A stretch of DNA of 64,000 nt, from NCBI GenBank assembly GCA_031315995.1, contig JALDRG010000005.1, forward strand, positions 1 through 64,000, given 5' to 3'. This document shows, one piece after another, positions 18,499-25,772 of the stretch. A model generated the notes under the pieces. That model was given only the letters and a program-made list of their open reading frames with translations, had not been told where the DNA came from and did no database searches. Made by a program: the position numbers and the translations under genes. How positions within the stretch are numbered: position 1 is the stretch's first letter; the number at the start of each line of letters is the position of its first letter. This DNA is from Nitrospira sp. (GTDB lineage Bacteria; Nitrospirota; Nitrospiria; Nitrospirales; Nitrospiraceae).

Positions 18499-20835
18499 AT
18501 GGCCAAATCGCTGATCATCGTTGAGTCGCCGACCAAGGCGCGAACCATCACCAAATATCTCGGTCGTGGCTACTCCGTCATGGCCTCCGTCGGCCACGTT
18601 AAAGACTTGCCCACCAGCAAGCTGGGCGTTGATCTCGAAAACGATTTCGAGCCCCAATACGTCACGATCAAAGGCAAGTCCAAAGTCCTCGCAGACATCA
18701 AAAAGAAAGCGCAGGAAGTCGACACGGTCTTCCTGGCACCGGACCCTGACCGCGAGGGTGAGGCAATCGCTTGGCATATTGCGCAAGAGTTACACGGCAA
18801 GGGGAAGAAGAAAGACGGCAAAGTCTTTCGCGTGCTCTTCAATGAGATCACGGAATCGGCGATCAAGCGGGCACTGAAGTCGCCGGGTGAAATCGATATG
18901 AAACTGGTTCAGGCTCAGCAGGCCAGACGGGTCCTCGATCGTATCGTGGGGTATCAGGGCAGTCAGTTATTGTGGAAAAAGGTCCGCCGCGGTCTCAGCA
19001 TGGGCCGGGTTCAATCAGTGGCCGTGCGATTGATTTGCGACCGGGAGAAAGAGCGAGAAGCCTTCCAGACGGAAGAATACTGGTCCATTGTGGCGCTGTT
19101 GGCCGGAGAGAATCCGCCGGCCTTTGAAGCCAAATTGCACTCCGTGAACGGCCAGGACGCGGATATCGGCGCGGGCGAGCGGGCTCAACAGATCCTCGAG
19201 GCCGTGCAGGGCAAGCCGTTCGTCGTGCAATCGATCGAGCGCAAAGAAAAGAAACGGAATCCGGTCGCCCCCTTCATCACGAGTCGGCTGCAACAGGAGG
19301 CTGCCCGGAAACTGCACTTCAGTCCGAAGAAGACGATGACGTTGGCGCAACAGTTGTATGAAGGGCTTGAAATTGGGGCCGAGGGGCAGACCGGTCTGAT
19401 TACCTACATGAGGACGGACTCGCCGAGAATCTCCCAGGAGGCGACGGAAGATGCCAGGGTTGTAATCCGAGAGCGCTTCGGGGACGAGTATTTGCCGGCC
19501 ACACCCAACGTCTATAAAACGCAAAAAGCCGCGCAAGAAGCGCATGAAGCTATCCGGCCGACCTCGGCGACACGCGATCCTGAGTCCATCAAGCAATACC
19601 TGGAGCAGGACCAATACAATCTCTATAAGCTCATATGGAATCGCTTCATCGCCTCGCAGATGGTTCCTGCGATCATGGATGTGACGCGTGTGGATTCGTC
19701 ACCCGTGGGAACGCCGGACCGATATGTGTTTCGCACGACCGGCACTGTGGTAAAGTTCGCCGGCCATACGGCTGTGTATTTGGAGGGAACCGACAAAGAA
19801 TTGCCGTCGAACAAGCCGAAAAATGAGCAGGAGTCTGATGATGAGTCAGACCGCCAGCTTCCCGCACTCCGCGAAGGAGAAGCGTTGCGCCTTGTTGACC
19901 AAGAGGGCCAGACCTTGCCCGGGTTCGTCTCCAAGCAGCATTTCACCCAGCCGCCCCCCCGTTATAACGAAGCGTTGCTGATTCGAGAGCTGGAAGAGAA
20001 GGGGATCGGTCGCCCCTCCACGTATGCATCGATCATTTCGACGATTCAAGATCGCAAGTATGTCGAAAAGGTCGAGGGACGGTTCCTCCCGACTGAAACC
20101 GGGACCACGGTGAACGACTTTCTGTTGAAAGGGTTCCCGGATCTGCTGGATACGGAATTTACCTCCCACATGGAAGAGCAGCTCGATGAGGTCGAAGAAG
20201 GCACGAAGCCATGGGTTTCGGCGGTGCGGGAGTTTTACGCCCCGTTTGTGAAGGAAATGGAGCTGGCTCAAAGTATCCCCGGCCCGAAAGATATCGTCGA
20301 GCCGCCCACGAACCTGCCCTGTGAAAAATGCGGCAGGATGCTGGAAATCAAATGGGGACGGAATGGGAAGTTCCTCGCGTGCCCTGCCTACAAGGAAGAT
20401 CCGCCCTGTAAAAACACGCAAAACTTTGAAAAGTTGCCTGACGGGACCATCAAAATCGTTCCTAAGTTGGAAGAGACGACGGACGAGAAGTGTGAGAAAT
20501 GTTCGAGTCCCATGGTGGTGAAATCCGGGCGTTTCGGAAAGTTCTTGGCCTGTTCCGCCTATCCCGAGTGCAAGACGACCAAAGCAATCGCCTTGGGAGT
20601 GAAATGTCCCCAGCCCGAATGTGGAGGCGATCTGGTCCAGAAGCGGACGAAAAAAGGGCGGAACTTCTATTCATGCAGCCGTTACCCGCAGTGCGAGTAT
20701 GCGTTGTGGGATCGTCCGATCAACAAGCCGTGTCCTACCTGCCAGGCTCCGTTTCTCATTGAGAAGGTCAGTAAGCAGGCCGGTCGTTCCGTGCAATGCC
20801 GCAACGAGGAATGCGGCTATAGAGAAGCCGGATAG
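18499..20835 (+). CDS. topA: DNA topoisomerase I
   Basis: TopA relaxes negative supercoils. The TOPRIM domain opens with LIIVESPTKARTI at residue 5 and has DPDREGEAIAWH near 85. The catalytic tyrosine is in GLITYMRTDSPRIS near residue 302, and GIGRPSTYASIISTIQDRKYVE follows near 500 (only its core is quoted as GRPSTYASII). The C-terminus has four zinc-binding units, beginning CEKCGRMLEIKWG, CEKCSSPMVV, CPQPECGGDL and CPTCQAPFLI. The 778 residues are typical. The start ATG follows GGAG. A candidate promoter lies just upstream. Confidence 0.97.
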   Translation: MAKSLIIVESPTKARTITKYLGRGYSVMASVGHVKDLPTSKLGVDLENDFEPQYVTIKGKSKVLADIKKKAQEVDTVFLAPDPDREGEAIAWHIAQELHGKGKKKDGKVFRVLFNEITESAIKRALKSPGEIDMKLVQAQQARRVLDRIVGYQGSQLLWKKVRRGLSMGRVQSVAVRLICDREKEREAFQTEEYWSIVALLAGENPPAFEAKLHSVNGQDADIGAGERAQQILEAVQGKPFVVQSIERKEKKRNPVAPFITSRLQQEAARKLHFSPKKTMTLAQQLYEGLEIGAEGQTGLITYMRTDSPRISQEATEDARVVIRERFGDEYLPATPNVYKTQKAAQEAHEAIRPTSATRDPESIKQYLEQDQYNLYKLIWNRFIASQMVPAIMDVTRVDSSPVGTPDRYVFRTTGTVVKFAGHTAVYLEGTDKELPSNKPKNEQESDDESDRQLPALREGEALRLVDQEGQTLPGFVSKQHFTQPPPRYNEALLIRELEEKGIGRPSTYASIISTIQDRKYVEKVEGRFLPTETGTTVNDFLLKGFPDLLDTEFTSHMEEQLDEVEEGTKPWVSAVREFYAPFVKEMELAQSIPGPKDIVEPPTNLPCEKCGRMLEIKWGRNGKFLACPAYKEDPPCKNTQNFEKLPDGTIKIVPKLEETTDEKCEKCSSPMVVKSGRFGKFLACSAYPECKTTKAIALGVKCPQPECGGDLVQKRTKKGRNFYSCSRYPQCEYALWDRPINKPCPTCQAPFLIEKVSKQAGRSVQCRNEECGYREAG

Positions 20836-20920
20836 CTACGACGCATCTTTCTTCCTTTTCGCTCCCTCACATCGATCGCCTTTTCTGACTCGCCGCGGAG
20901 AACCGCTCCAAGCGGCATGC

Positions 20921-20959
20921 TCGACGTCCGTGAATCGTATCTCGGAAGGGATTACAGCC
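20921..20959. repeat. Dispersed repeat, copy A
   Basis: TCGACGTCCGTGAATCG, then TATCTCGGAAGGGATTACAGCC. The same words in the same order recur at 36752-36797 (copy B) and, more diverged, at 41970-42000 (copy C), always between genes. Copy A lacks eight or so bases present in B between the two words. Confidence 0.6.
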
Positions 20960-21116
20960 GGGCTCTACCGGGGATGAGCAATGCCTTACGAACGATGCGC
21001 AAGGGGACGGATTTCTTCCGCAACCTGCTCGGATCCAGACGTCTCTGAGTGCGCCCGGCGCCCCGCACTGTTTTTACGCGACGGTCGTGCCCGCGATCCC
21101 ATGATGAAGAGAACAA

Positions 21117-21130
21117 TGAGAAGCGTTCTC
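21117..21130. promoter_or_regulatory. Palindrome upstream of bfr, possible Fur-type operator
   Basis: TGAGAAGCGTTCTC contains the perfect inverted repeat GAGAA-GCG-TTCTC. It resembles half-sites of Fur boxes (TGAGAAT-N-ATTCTCA) and lies 43 bases upstream of the -35 element of the bacterioferritin promoter. Upstream placement would suit activation or an alternative promoter; this is inference only. Confidence 0.35.
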
Positions 21131-21172
21131 GGCGATGTTGATAATCCACCTCACTAATACGTACATTCCTGG

Positions 21173-21201
21173 TTGACATGCGATTCCAAAATCTCTAAGT
21201 A
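21173..21201 (+). promoter_or_regulatory. Candidate sigma-70 promoter of the bacterioferritin pair
   Basis: A consensus -35 TTGACA (21173-21178) is followed after 17 bases by TAAGTA (21196-21201). The first bfr ATG lies 98 bases downstream. Confidence 0.5.
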
Positions 21202-21298
21202 AGGTACAGAAGAAGAGTAAATCGATCGCACGTCATCGTCGGTTTCGACCGACAAGGCGGCGGATATCAACGCACTCCAAGGCCGGAGGGAGGAACCT

Positions 21299-21775
21299 AT
21301 GAAAGCGAAACAAGGGGTCATTGAGATATTGAATAAAGTCCTGACCGCTGATCTCACCGCCATCAACCAATATTTTGTCCATGCGAAAATGTGTGACAAT
21401 TGGGGCTACGAGCGGTTGCATCACAAGGTCAGAGAACGCAGCATCGATGAGATGAAAGACGCGGACGAACTGATCGGCCACATCCTGTACCTGGAAGGGG
21501 TGCCGAATGTTCAGCGCATGAATACGGTACAGGTCGGAGAAACGGTTCCTGAACAGTTGAAGCTCGATCTCAAGGCTGAGCAGGAAATGCTCGCCCTCGT
21601 CAGTGAGGGAGTCATGCATTGCACGAAGGTGGGGGATTTCACGACGCGCCATATCTTGGAAGACATGGCCAAGGACGTGGATCAGCATATCGATTGGATT
21701 GAGACACAGGTAGAGACGATCAAGCAAGTCGGGCTTGAGAACTACCTGGCGGAGCAGATCAAAAAAGACAGTTAA
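21299..21775 (+). CDS. bfr: Bacterioferritin, heme-type subunit with altered ferroxidase site
   Basis: A 158-residue ferritin-like four-helix protein aligned without gaps to E. coli Bfr over the first 54 residues. It keeps the heme-ligand methionine (M52 in SIDEMKDAD) and E51. The ferroxidase ligand E18 is Asp, H54 is Asp, and the ExxH motif of helix D reads DVDQH, lacking the Glu. This predicts a heme-binding, catalytically weak subunit. ATG follows GGAGGGAGGAACCT. The next gene, 35 bases on, encodes a paralogue with the opposite pattern, so mixed 24-mers for iron storage are likely. Confidence 0.92.
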   Translation: MKAKQGVIEILNKVLTADLTAINQYFVHAKMCDNWGYERLHHKVRERSIDEMKDADELIGHILYLEGVPNVQRMNTVQVGETVPEQLKLDLKAEQEMLALVSEGVMHCTKVGDFTTRHILEDMAKDVDQHIDWIETQVETIKQVGLENYLAEQIKKDS

Positions 21776-21810
21776 GCGAGCGCCGGTTAGGCGTGGTCGT
21801 GGGAGAACTC

Positions 21811-22290
21811 ATGAAAGCAAAAGAGGGCGTCCTCGGTATCCTGAATAAAGTGTTGGTCAGTGAACTCACGGCGGTGCATCAATACCTCCTGCACGCGGCA
21901 TTGTGCAAGCATTGGGGCTACCATCGACTCCACGAGCATTTCAGCCACTTGGCCCAGGAAGAGGTCGGTCATTCCTCGGGCTTAATGGATCATATCCTGT
22001 ACCTTGGTGGCGCGCCTGCGATGGACCGTTTGGATACCGTTGCGGCTGGCAAGAAAGTATCGGATCTCCTGGAGGCCGATCTAGCGTTTGAGCGTGAAGA
22101 TGCGGATGTCCTCCGCGACGGGATTGCCCACTGTTCGAAGGTCGGCGATTTCACGACCCGCCATCGGTTGGAAGAGATGATTGTCGATACGGAAGAGCAT
22201 ATCGATTGGTTTGAGGTCCAGCTGTGCACCATCAAGCAAGTGGGCCTTGAACGGTATTTGGCCGAACAGATACATTCCGAAAAGTCTTAA
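21811..22290 (+). CDS. bfr: Bacterioferritin, ferroxidase-type subunit lacking heme Met
   Basis: A second bacterioferritin of 159 residues, clearly a tandem duplicate of the preceding gene (shared FTTRH and IKQVGLE.YLAEQI). Here E18, E51, H54 and the Glu near 94 are kept, but the heme-ligand Met52 is Val (QEEVGH). Helix D reads DTEEHIDW, so the usual Glu three residues before the His is Thr. It should oxidise Fe(II) but not bind heme by itself. The frame extends to 21793, but the ATG at 21811 aligns with the paralogue and E. coli. A strong hairpin follows. Confidence 0.9.
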   Translation: MKAKEGVLGILNKVLVSELTAVHQYLLHAALCKHWGYHRLHEHFSHLAQEEVGHSSGLMDHILYLGGAPAMDRLDTVAAGKKVSDLLEADLAFEREDADVLRDGIAHCSKVGDFTTRHRLEEMIVDTEEHIDWFEVQLCTIKQVGLERYLAEQIHSEKS

Positions 22291-22303
22291 CCCGTAGGGT
22301 TCT

Positions 22304-22351
22304 GGGCATCCGGCCAGCAGGGTCTTATCACGCGTCTCTGGCCGGATGCCC
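22304..22351 (+). terminator. Hairpin after the bacterioferritin genes
   Basis: GGGCATCCGGCCAG (22304-22317) pairs perfectly over 14 bases with CTGGCCGGATGCCC (22338-22351). The loop is 20 bases, and the sequence after it (TCTCGTCTCC) is pyrimidine-rich without a T run. It may terminate weakly or protect the mRNA end. Confidence 0.6.
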
Positions 22352-22550
22352 TCTCGTCTCCACATCCTCGCACACATGCCGTGCTGGTCCTGCTTCCTGA
22401 GTGTGTGAGTCGCCCGTTGCGGTTCATCTTTCTATCAGTCCCCAGATATCGCTCTCAAATGCGACGTATTCCATGGCCCTTCAAGGCTCGTCGTCACAGG
22501 TTATTGCTGGTATGGACGAAGTATCAGGTGTTCAAGCCGTGCTCTCCGTC

Positions 22551-23111
22551 CTATCGCGGGTTCGGCATGGTACGGACCGTCGTCCGATGTCGTCGGTGAG
22601 CATGGGGGGCTCGAATTTCTCGGGGTGAATGCCCGGTGGCGCGTTTGAAAAAATGGCTGAAGGCAAATTGATCGCTGAATCCCACGGCTGTTGCGATTTC
22701 TGCCAGTGTGTGGCCGGTTGTGGTGAGCAGTGAGTTGGCGCGAGCGACCTTGTGTCGTCTCATATACGATGAAAACGATTCGCCCATGATGCGATAAAAC
22801 AGATCCGAGCAGTACTTCTCCGAGTAGCCGAGGAAATTCGCTAATACTTTGAGGGTCAGTCCACGATGGAGATTTTCGCTGATGTATCGGGTGATGCGTC
22901 TGGCCAGCGTGGTTGTTTCGATCGGTGACTCGCTCTCAGATCGCAGCGCATGAGCCAGGTTGAAGAGACTGCAGACGAGGTCGAGGAGTTCCTGTTCCGT
23001 TGTCGCCCGCTCAAGACGATCGGCCCATTGGGGGGATTCTGCTCGAAGCTCGGACGAAAAGCTGTGAAGACGATCAAGGGAAATCGTTGCGTTGGTTGCT
23101 CTATTCATCAT
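22551..23111 (-). CDS. AraC-family transcriptional regulator
   Basis: A 186-residue protein with an uncharacterised helical N-terminus (residues 1-65) and a C-terminal AraC DNA-binding domain (residues 68-165). The first helix-turn-helix is in LTLKVLANFLGYSEKYCSDL, and the second is in TLAEIATAVGFSDQFAFSHF followed by FKRATGHSPREIR. There is no cupin or other effector domain. The start ATG overlaps the stop of the upstream HD-GYP gene by four bases (ATGA), so the two are translationally coupled. This suggests the HD-GYP protein and the regulator act on one pathway; the target is unknown. Confidence 0.87.
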   Translation of the reverse strand: MMNRATNATISLDRLHSFSSELRAESPQWADRLERATTEQELLDLVCSLFNLAHALRSESESPIETTTLARRITRYISENLHRGLTLKVLANFLGYSEKYCSDLFYRIMGESFSSYMRRHKVARANSLLTTTGHTLAEIATAVGFSDQFAFSHFFKRATGHSPREIRAPHAHRRHRTTVRTMPNPR

Positions 23112-23932
23112 GCTTCAGCTCCGTAGGCGGCTTCCATCGTGTCTGACATCAGTTCGGACCCTATTCGGACGACTCCTCGCGAAAATTGGAGCGGCGTGCT
23201 CTTGTGAGTCGGCGTTTCGCTGGTTCGTTCAGTATTCAGCATGGCGATGGTTGCCTCGCCGAATGTTGATCCCTGTCGTCGATCCTGATCGCGAAACTGT
23301 GCGCAAAATGTGGCGCTGAGGATTGGATCGAATTGTGCGCCGGCCGATGTCTTGAGGAGTCGCAGCGCCTGGTGCAATGAAGCCGATCGAGTGGCAATGG
23401 TGTCGAAAACGTCCGCGATGGCGAGAATCCTGGCGGCTACGGGAATGTACGTTCCGCGAAGTCCATAGGGATATCCTGCGCCGTCCCATCGTTCGTGATG
23501 ATGAGCGATCAGCCGTGCGGCTTCATAGAGGAATCGATAGGGGCTGAGGAATGCCGCACCTTCCCGGGGATGGCTTTGGATCAGGGCATAGTCGTCCAAG
23601 GTGTGGTCTGCTGCCTCGTTGAGCAGCTTGTCGGGCAGTGTGAGGAGTCCGACATCGTGCAAGAGGGCCGCGTAGTGTAGGTCAACCTGCTGTTCATCAG
23701 GAAGCCCGATAGCCTTGCCCAACAGGAGGGCATAGTGTGCGGTACGTTCGCCATGTCCGAAGTGGCCTGGGATGAGGGTTTCGATCTGTCTCGTCAGGCG
23801 CCGTAGCTGTAACAGGCGGACCGCGTGCAATGATTCTTTGGGAAGCTGAAGTGAGTTCAAGGCCTCGAGCTGTTGGTTTATCTTCTCGATGAGCTGTGTT
23901 GTGGCATTGATCGGCACGGTCGCTGAATGCAT
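23108..23932 (-). CDS. HD-GYP domain protein
   Basis: HD-GYP proteins hydrolyse cyclic di-GMP. An N-terminal helical segment (residues 1-50) precedes the HD domain with ALLHDVGLLTLPDKLLNEA, then HPREGAAFLSPY, HHERWDGAGYP (the GYP signature) and ARILAIADVFDTIATR. No receiver or sensor domain is seen, so it may be fed by another protein. The frame extends to a TTG at 23959, but that codon lies inside a terminator hairpin, and the ATG at 23932 has GGAGGA just upstream. It forms an operon with the following AraC gene. Confidence 0.88.
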   Translation of the reverse strand: MHSATVPINATTQLIEKINQQLEALNSLQLPKESLHAVRLLQLRRLTRQIETLIPGHFGHGERTAHYALLLGKAIGLPDEQQVDLHYAALLHDVGLLTLPDKLLNEAADHTLDDYALIQSHPREGAAFLSPYRFLYEAARLIAHHHERWDGAGYPYGLRGTYIPVAARILAIADVFDTIATRSASLHQALRLLKTSAGAQFDPILSATFCAQFRDQDRRQGSTFGEATIAMLNTERTSETPTHKSTPLQFSRGVVRIGSELMSDTMEAAYGAEA

Positions 23933-23943
23933 GGGGATCCTCC

Positions 23944-23985
23944 GAAAAAAAGAGCCCAAGATCGTGTTCGACGATCTTGGGCTCT
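23944..23985 (-). terminator. Strong intrinsic terminator of the flavoprotein operon
   Basis: On the minus strand a perfect 15-base-pair stem (AGAGCCCAAGATCGT with ACGATCTTGGGCTCT) and a five-base loop is followed by a run of T. It ends transcription coming from 27 kb. The HD-GYP ATG lies only 12 bases beyond the T run, and those bases hold its ribosome site, so no promoter fits between them. Confidence 0.92.
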
Positions 23986-24034
23986 GGGCTAAATACCTCT
24001 GGCCGCAACGGGAACGATAGATTTTTTTAGGTAC

Positions 24035-24553
24035 TCACGGCTCTTCCCCCCGCTTCCCCCCCATCAGCGGCTGCTTCAAAATCCACATTTCGTAGAGAGG
24101 AATAGCCATCATCGCAAGAAAGCTGCCCATCATCAGAGTATCTCCCGCCAGCATGGTGAGCACAAAAATGGGTGAGATGTAGCTAATGAGCCAGGGGGAG
24201 AGTAGATCCAGGGCCACACCTCCGAATGAAAGCCAGGTCAGCCAGACTTGCGTGGCGTGACTGGCCTGCGTGAGATAGAGGACGTGAACGAGAATCATGA
24301 ACACCACCGGCATGGTAAACAGGTGAAAGTGCGTGACTTCGGCCAGTTCACGGAACGACATCGGTTCGCCAAATGTCGCATCCGAGCCGCGGTAGTGGTC
24401 GGCAATACCTTGAGGGCTCAGGCTGGTCATGCTATGCGCCCAGAAGAAGGAAAAAAGGAATCCTACTAGCATCAAAAAAAGAAATTGCGTGTATAACAAC
24501 CTGATATGACGGTCCGAATCCCGTAAGCGGAATCGAGCGTTAAAGTTTCGCAT
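24035..24553 (-). CDS. Four-helix membrane protein with conserved-looking histidines
   Basis: I do not recognise a named family. The 172-residue protein has four predicted transmembrane helices (about 19-39, 77-96, 103-125, 128-153) and an Arg-rich cytoplasmic N-terminus. A 35-residue loop between helices one and two is predicted periplasmic. Histidines sit at H40 (end of helix one), H75, H77 and H90; H77 and H90 lie in the same helix 13 residues apart, a spacing seen in heme-b proteins. With an exported FMN protein directly upstream and ApbE nearby, a membrane electron-carrier role is plausible but unproven. It is last in its operon, followed by a terminator. Confidence 0.75.
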   Translation of the reverse strand: MRNFNARFRLRDSDRHIRLLYTQFLFLMLVGFLFSFFWAHSMTSLSPQGIADHYRGSDATFGEPMSFRELAEVTHFHLFTMPVVFMILVHVLYLTQASHATQVWLTWLSFGGVALDLLSPWLISYISPIFVLTMLAGDTLMMGSFLAMMAIPLYEMWILKQPLMGGKRGEEP

Positions 24554-24578
24554 GCCAGTGAAGTGTCCCGAGACGGCC

Positions 24579-25265
24579 TTAGTTGCCGAACAGGGTCTCT
24601 AACAACCCTCTCTCGGCCTTTTGCACTGCGACCGCGTCGCTGCCCAAGCCGGCCGGTTTCAAGTAAAACTCGTCGACCAGTACCAACACTCGTTTGACGC
24701 CGGCGCTCATCGATCGGACGGACATCGTGGCTCCGCTGATGTTGATGATGTCCTTGTTGATACGAATGGGATCCGAGACAGTCTTCCCGTCATACTGAGA
24801 GTTGAACCGCTTCTTCCCGACCTCGCTACCCTTTGCATCCCGAAACACCAACAATTCGACGTTGGTGCAATTCCCGTTGGGATCCACTCCTACCATATAG
24901 GTCATCGGCTTATACTTGCCGATAGTGTGGTGGATCATGGCATACCCGTCGACTTTGTCTCCGGTCTCCCCGATGTACAGGTCGAAGGAGTCTTCAGGAA
25001 ATTTCCAACCGATGCGCTGTTCAATGAGTTCCTTCCTGTCCTGTGTGAGTCGGATCAGTTCTTTGCGCACACGTTGAGATTTCGGGAGGATGGTCTTCAG
25101 GGCCTCCTCTTCGGTCATGAACTCTTCGTATTTGAAGTCGTCATCTTTCAGGAAGCGGCGCAACTCTTTGTCCCAAACTTTCTCCGTCGCCAGCGCCGGG
25201 ATCGACGAGGTCAGGAGTAATACGATTGCGGTCAAGGTGCGGTACGCACTCAATGTACTGAACAT
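24579..25265 (-). CDS. Exported FMN-binding domain protein
   Basis: A signal peptide (residues 1-26, ending PALAT) precedes a 200-residue periplasmic protein. The C-terminal FMN_bind domain carries INISGATMS near residue 175-182; T180 matches the threonine that ApbE flavinylates in RnfG/NqrC-type proteins. An ApbE gene lies 3 kb away (28312-29343). Upstream it overlaps a lipoprotein gene by 16 bases; downstream, 25 bases away, is a four-helix membrane protein. The set suggests a periplasmic flavin-based redox step, possibly metal reduction given the iron genes around it. The electron donor and acceptor are not shown by the sequence. Confidence 0.85.
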   Translation of the reverse strand: MFSTLSAYRTLTAIVLLLTSSIPALATEKVWDKELRRFLKDDDFKYEEFMTEEEALKTILPKSQRVRKELIRLTQDRKELIEQRIGWKFPEDSFDLYIGETGDKVDGYAMIHHTIGKYKPMTYMVGVDPNGNCTNVELLVFRDAKGSEVGKKRFNSQYDGKTVSDPIRINKDIINISGATMSVRSMSAGVKRVLVLVDEFYLKPAGLGSDAVAVQKAERGLLETLFGN

Positions 25266-25711
25266 CCATGCTCCTTCAATTTGGTATCCAAGCGGTTCTG
25301 CACTTCGGTCATGATCTCTGTCGAAGGCTCGGTATCAGTCCAGCCGAACAAACGGGAGCCGCCACGGAATGCCCACCGTTGGCGCTCTTCGATGAACCCG
25401 ATTTTCGTGACATCGTTGAGTCGTTTGACGATGAGGGAAATCCGGGACCGATCTTTGCTGTCCCCCAAGTCTCGCTGAAGGGCACCAAAGGTCCGTCCTG
25501 GCATGGGTATTTCAAGCCACGCGGTATCGATCACGCCGGCGGTCTTATCCTGCCTGGCAATCGCACGGTCTTTAACTGCATCCAGCGCAGCTTCCCAGGC
25601 ATGGTCGTAGCTGCAGACGGCGAATCGTTCCTGCATGCCGCCCAGCGTTGCGCATGCGGTCAGGAGAGTCGAAAGCAGGAGAGCGCTGATTCGAGAGTAG
25701 TATCGTGTCAT
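25250..25711 (-). CDS. Putative lipoprotein
   Basis: A lipoprotein signal with lipobox LLTAC (Cys about residue 19) is followed by 134 residues with an alpha/beta pattern; segments such as HAWEAALDAVKDR and a C-terminal helix recall small outer-membrane assembly lipoproteins, but I cannot assign a family. It overlaps the start of the FMN-binding protein gene by 16 bases, so the two are probably coupled. A 14-base-pair hairpin lies between it and the upstream porin gene. Confidence 0.78.
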   Translation of the reverse strand: MTRYYSRISALLLSTLLTACATLGGMQERFAVCSYDHAWEAALDAVKDRAIARQDKTAGVIDTAWLEIPMPGRTFGALQRDLGDSKDRSRISLIVKRLNDVTKIGFIEERQRWAFRGGSRLFGWTDTEPSTEIMTEVQNRLDTKLKEHGCSVH

Positions 25712-25726
25712 ATCAATTTCGTTGGT

Positions 25727-25765
25727 CTCGTCCAGGTCATCCCCGAATGGAATGACCTGGACGAG
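25727..25765 (-). repeat. Intercistronic hairpin after the porin gene
   Basis: CTCGTCCAGGTCAT (25727-25740) and ATGACCTGGACGAG (25752-25765) form a perfect 14-base-pair stem. On the minus strand it follows the porin stop and precedes the lipoprotein start. There is no T run, so it may be an mRNA-stabilising or partial-termination structure giving more porin than downstream product. Confidence 0.6.
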
Positions 25766-25772
25766 GAGCCGG

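Larger units (their letters stand above)
20836..21298. other. Intergenic region upstream of bfr (463 bases)
   Basis: No credible gene is seen. The left part carries a copy of a dispersed repeat (20921-20959). The right part carries a 13-base palindrome and a sigma-70-like promoter in front of the first bacterioferritin gene, both listed separately. Confidence 0.6.

Noticed and set aside
22381..22628. Short plus-strand frames downstream of the bacterioferritin genes
   Set aside because: They lie between a hairpin and the convergent AraC gene end, differ in frame with no ribosome site and show no family likeness.
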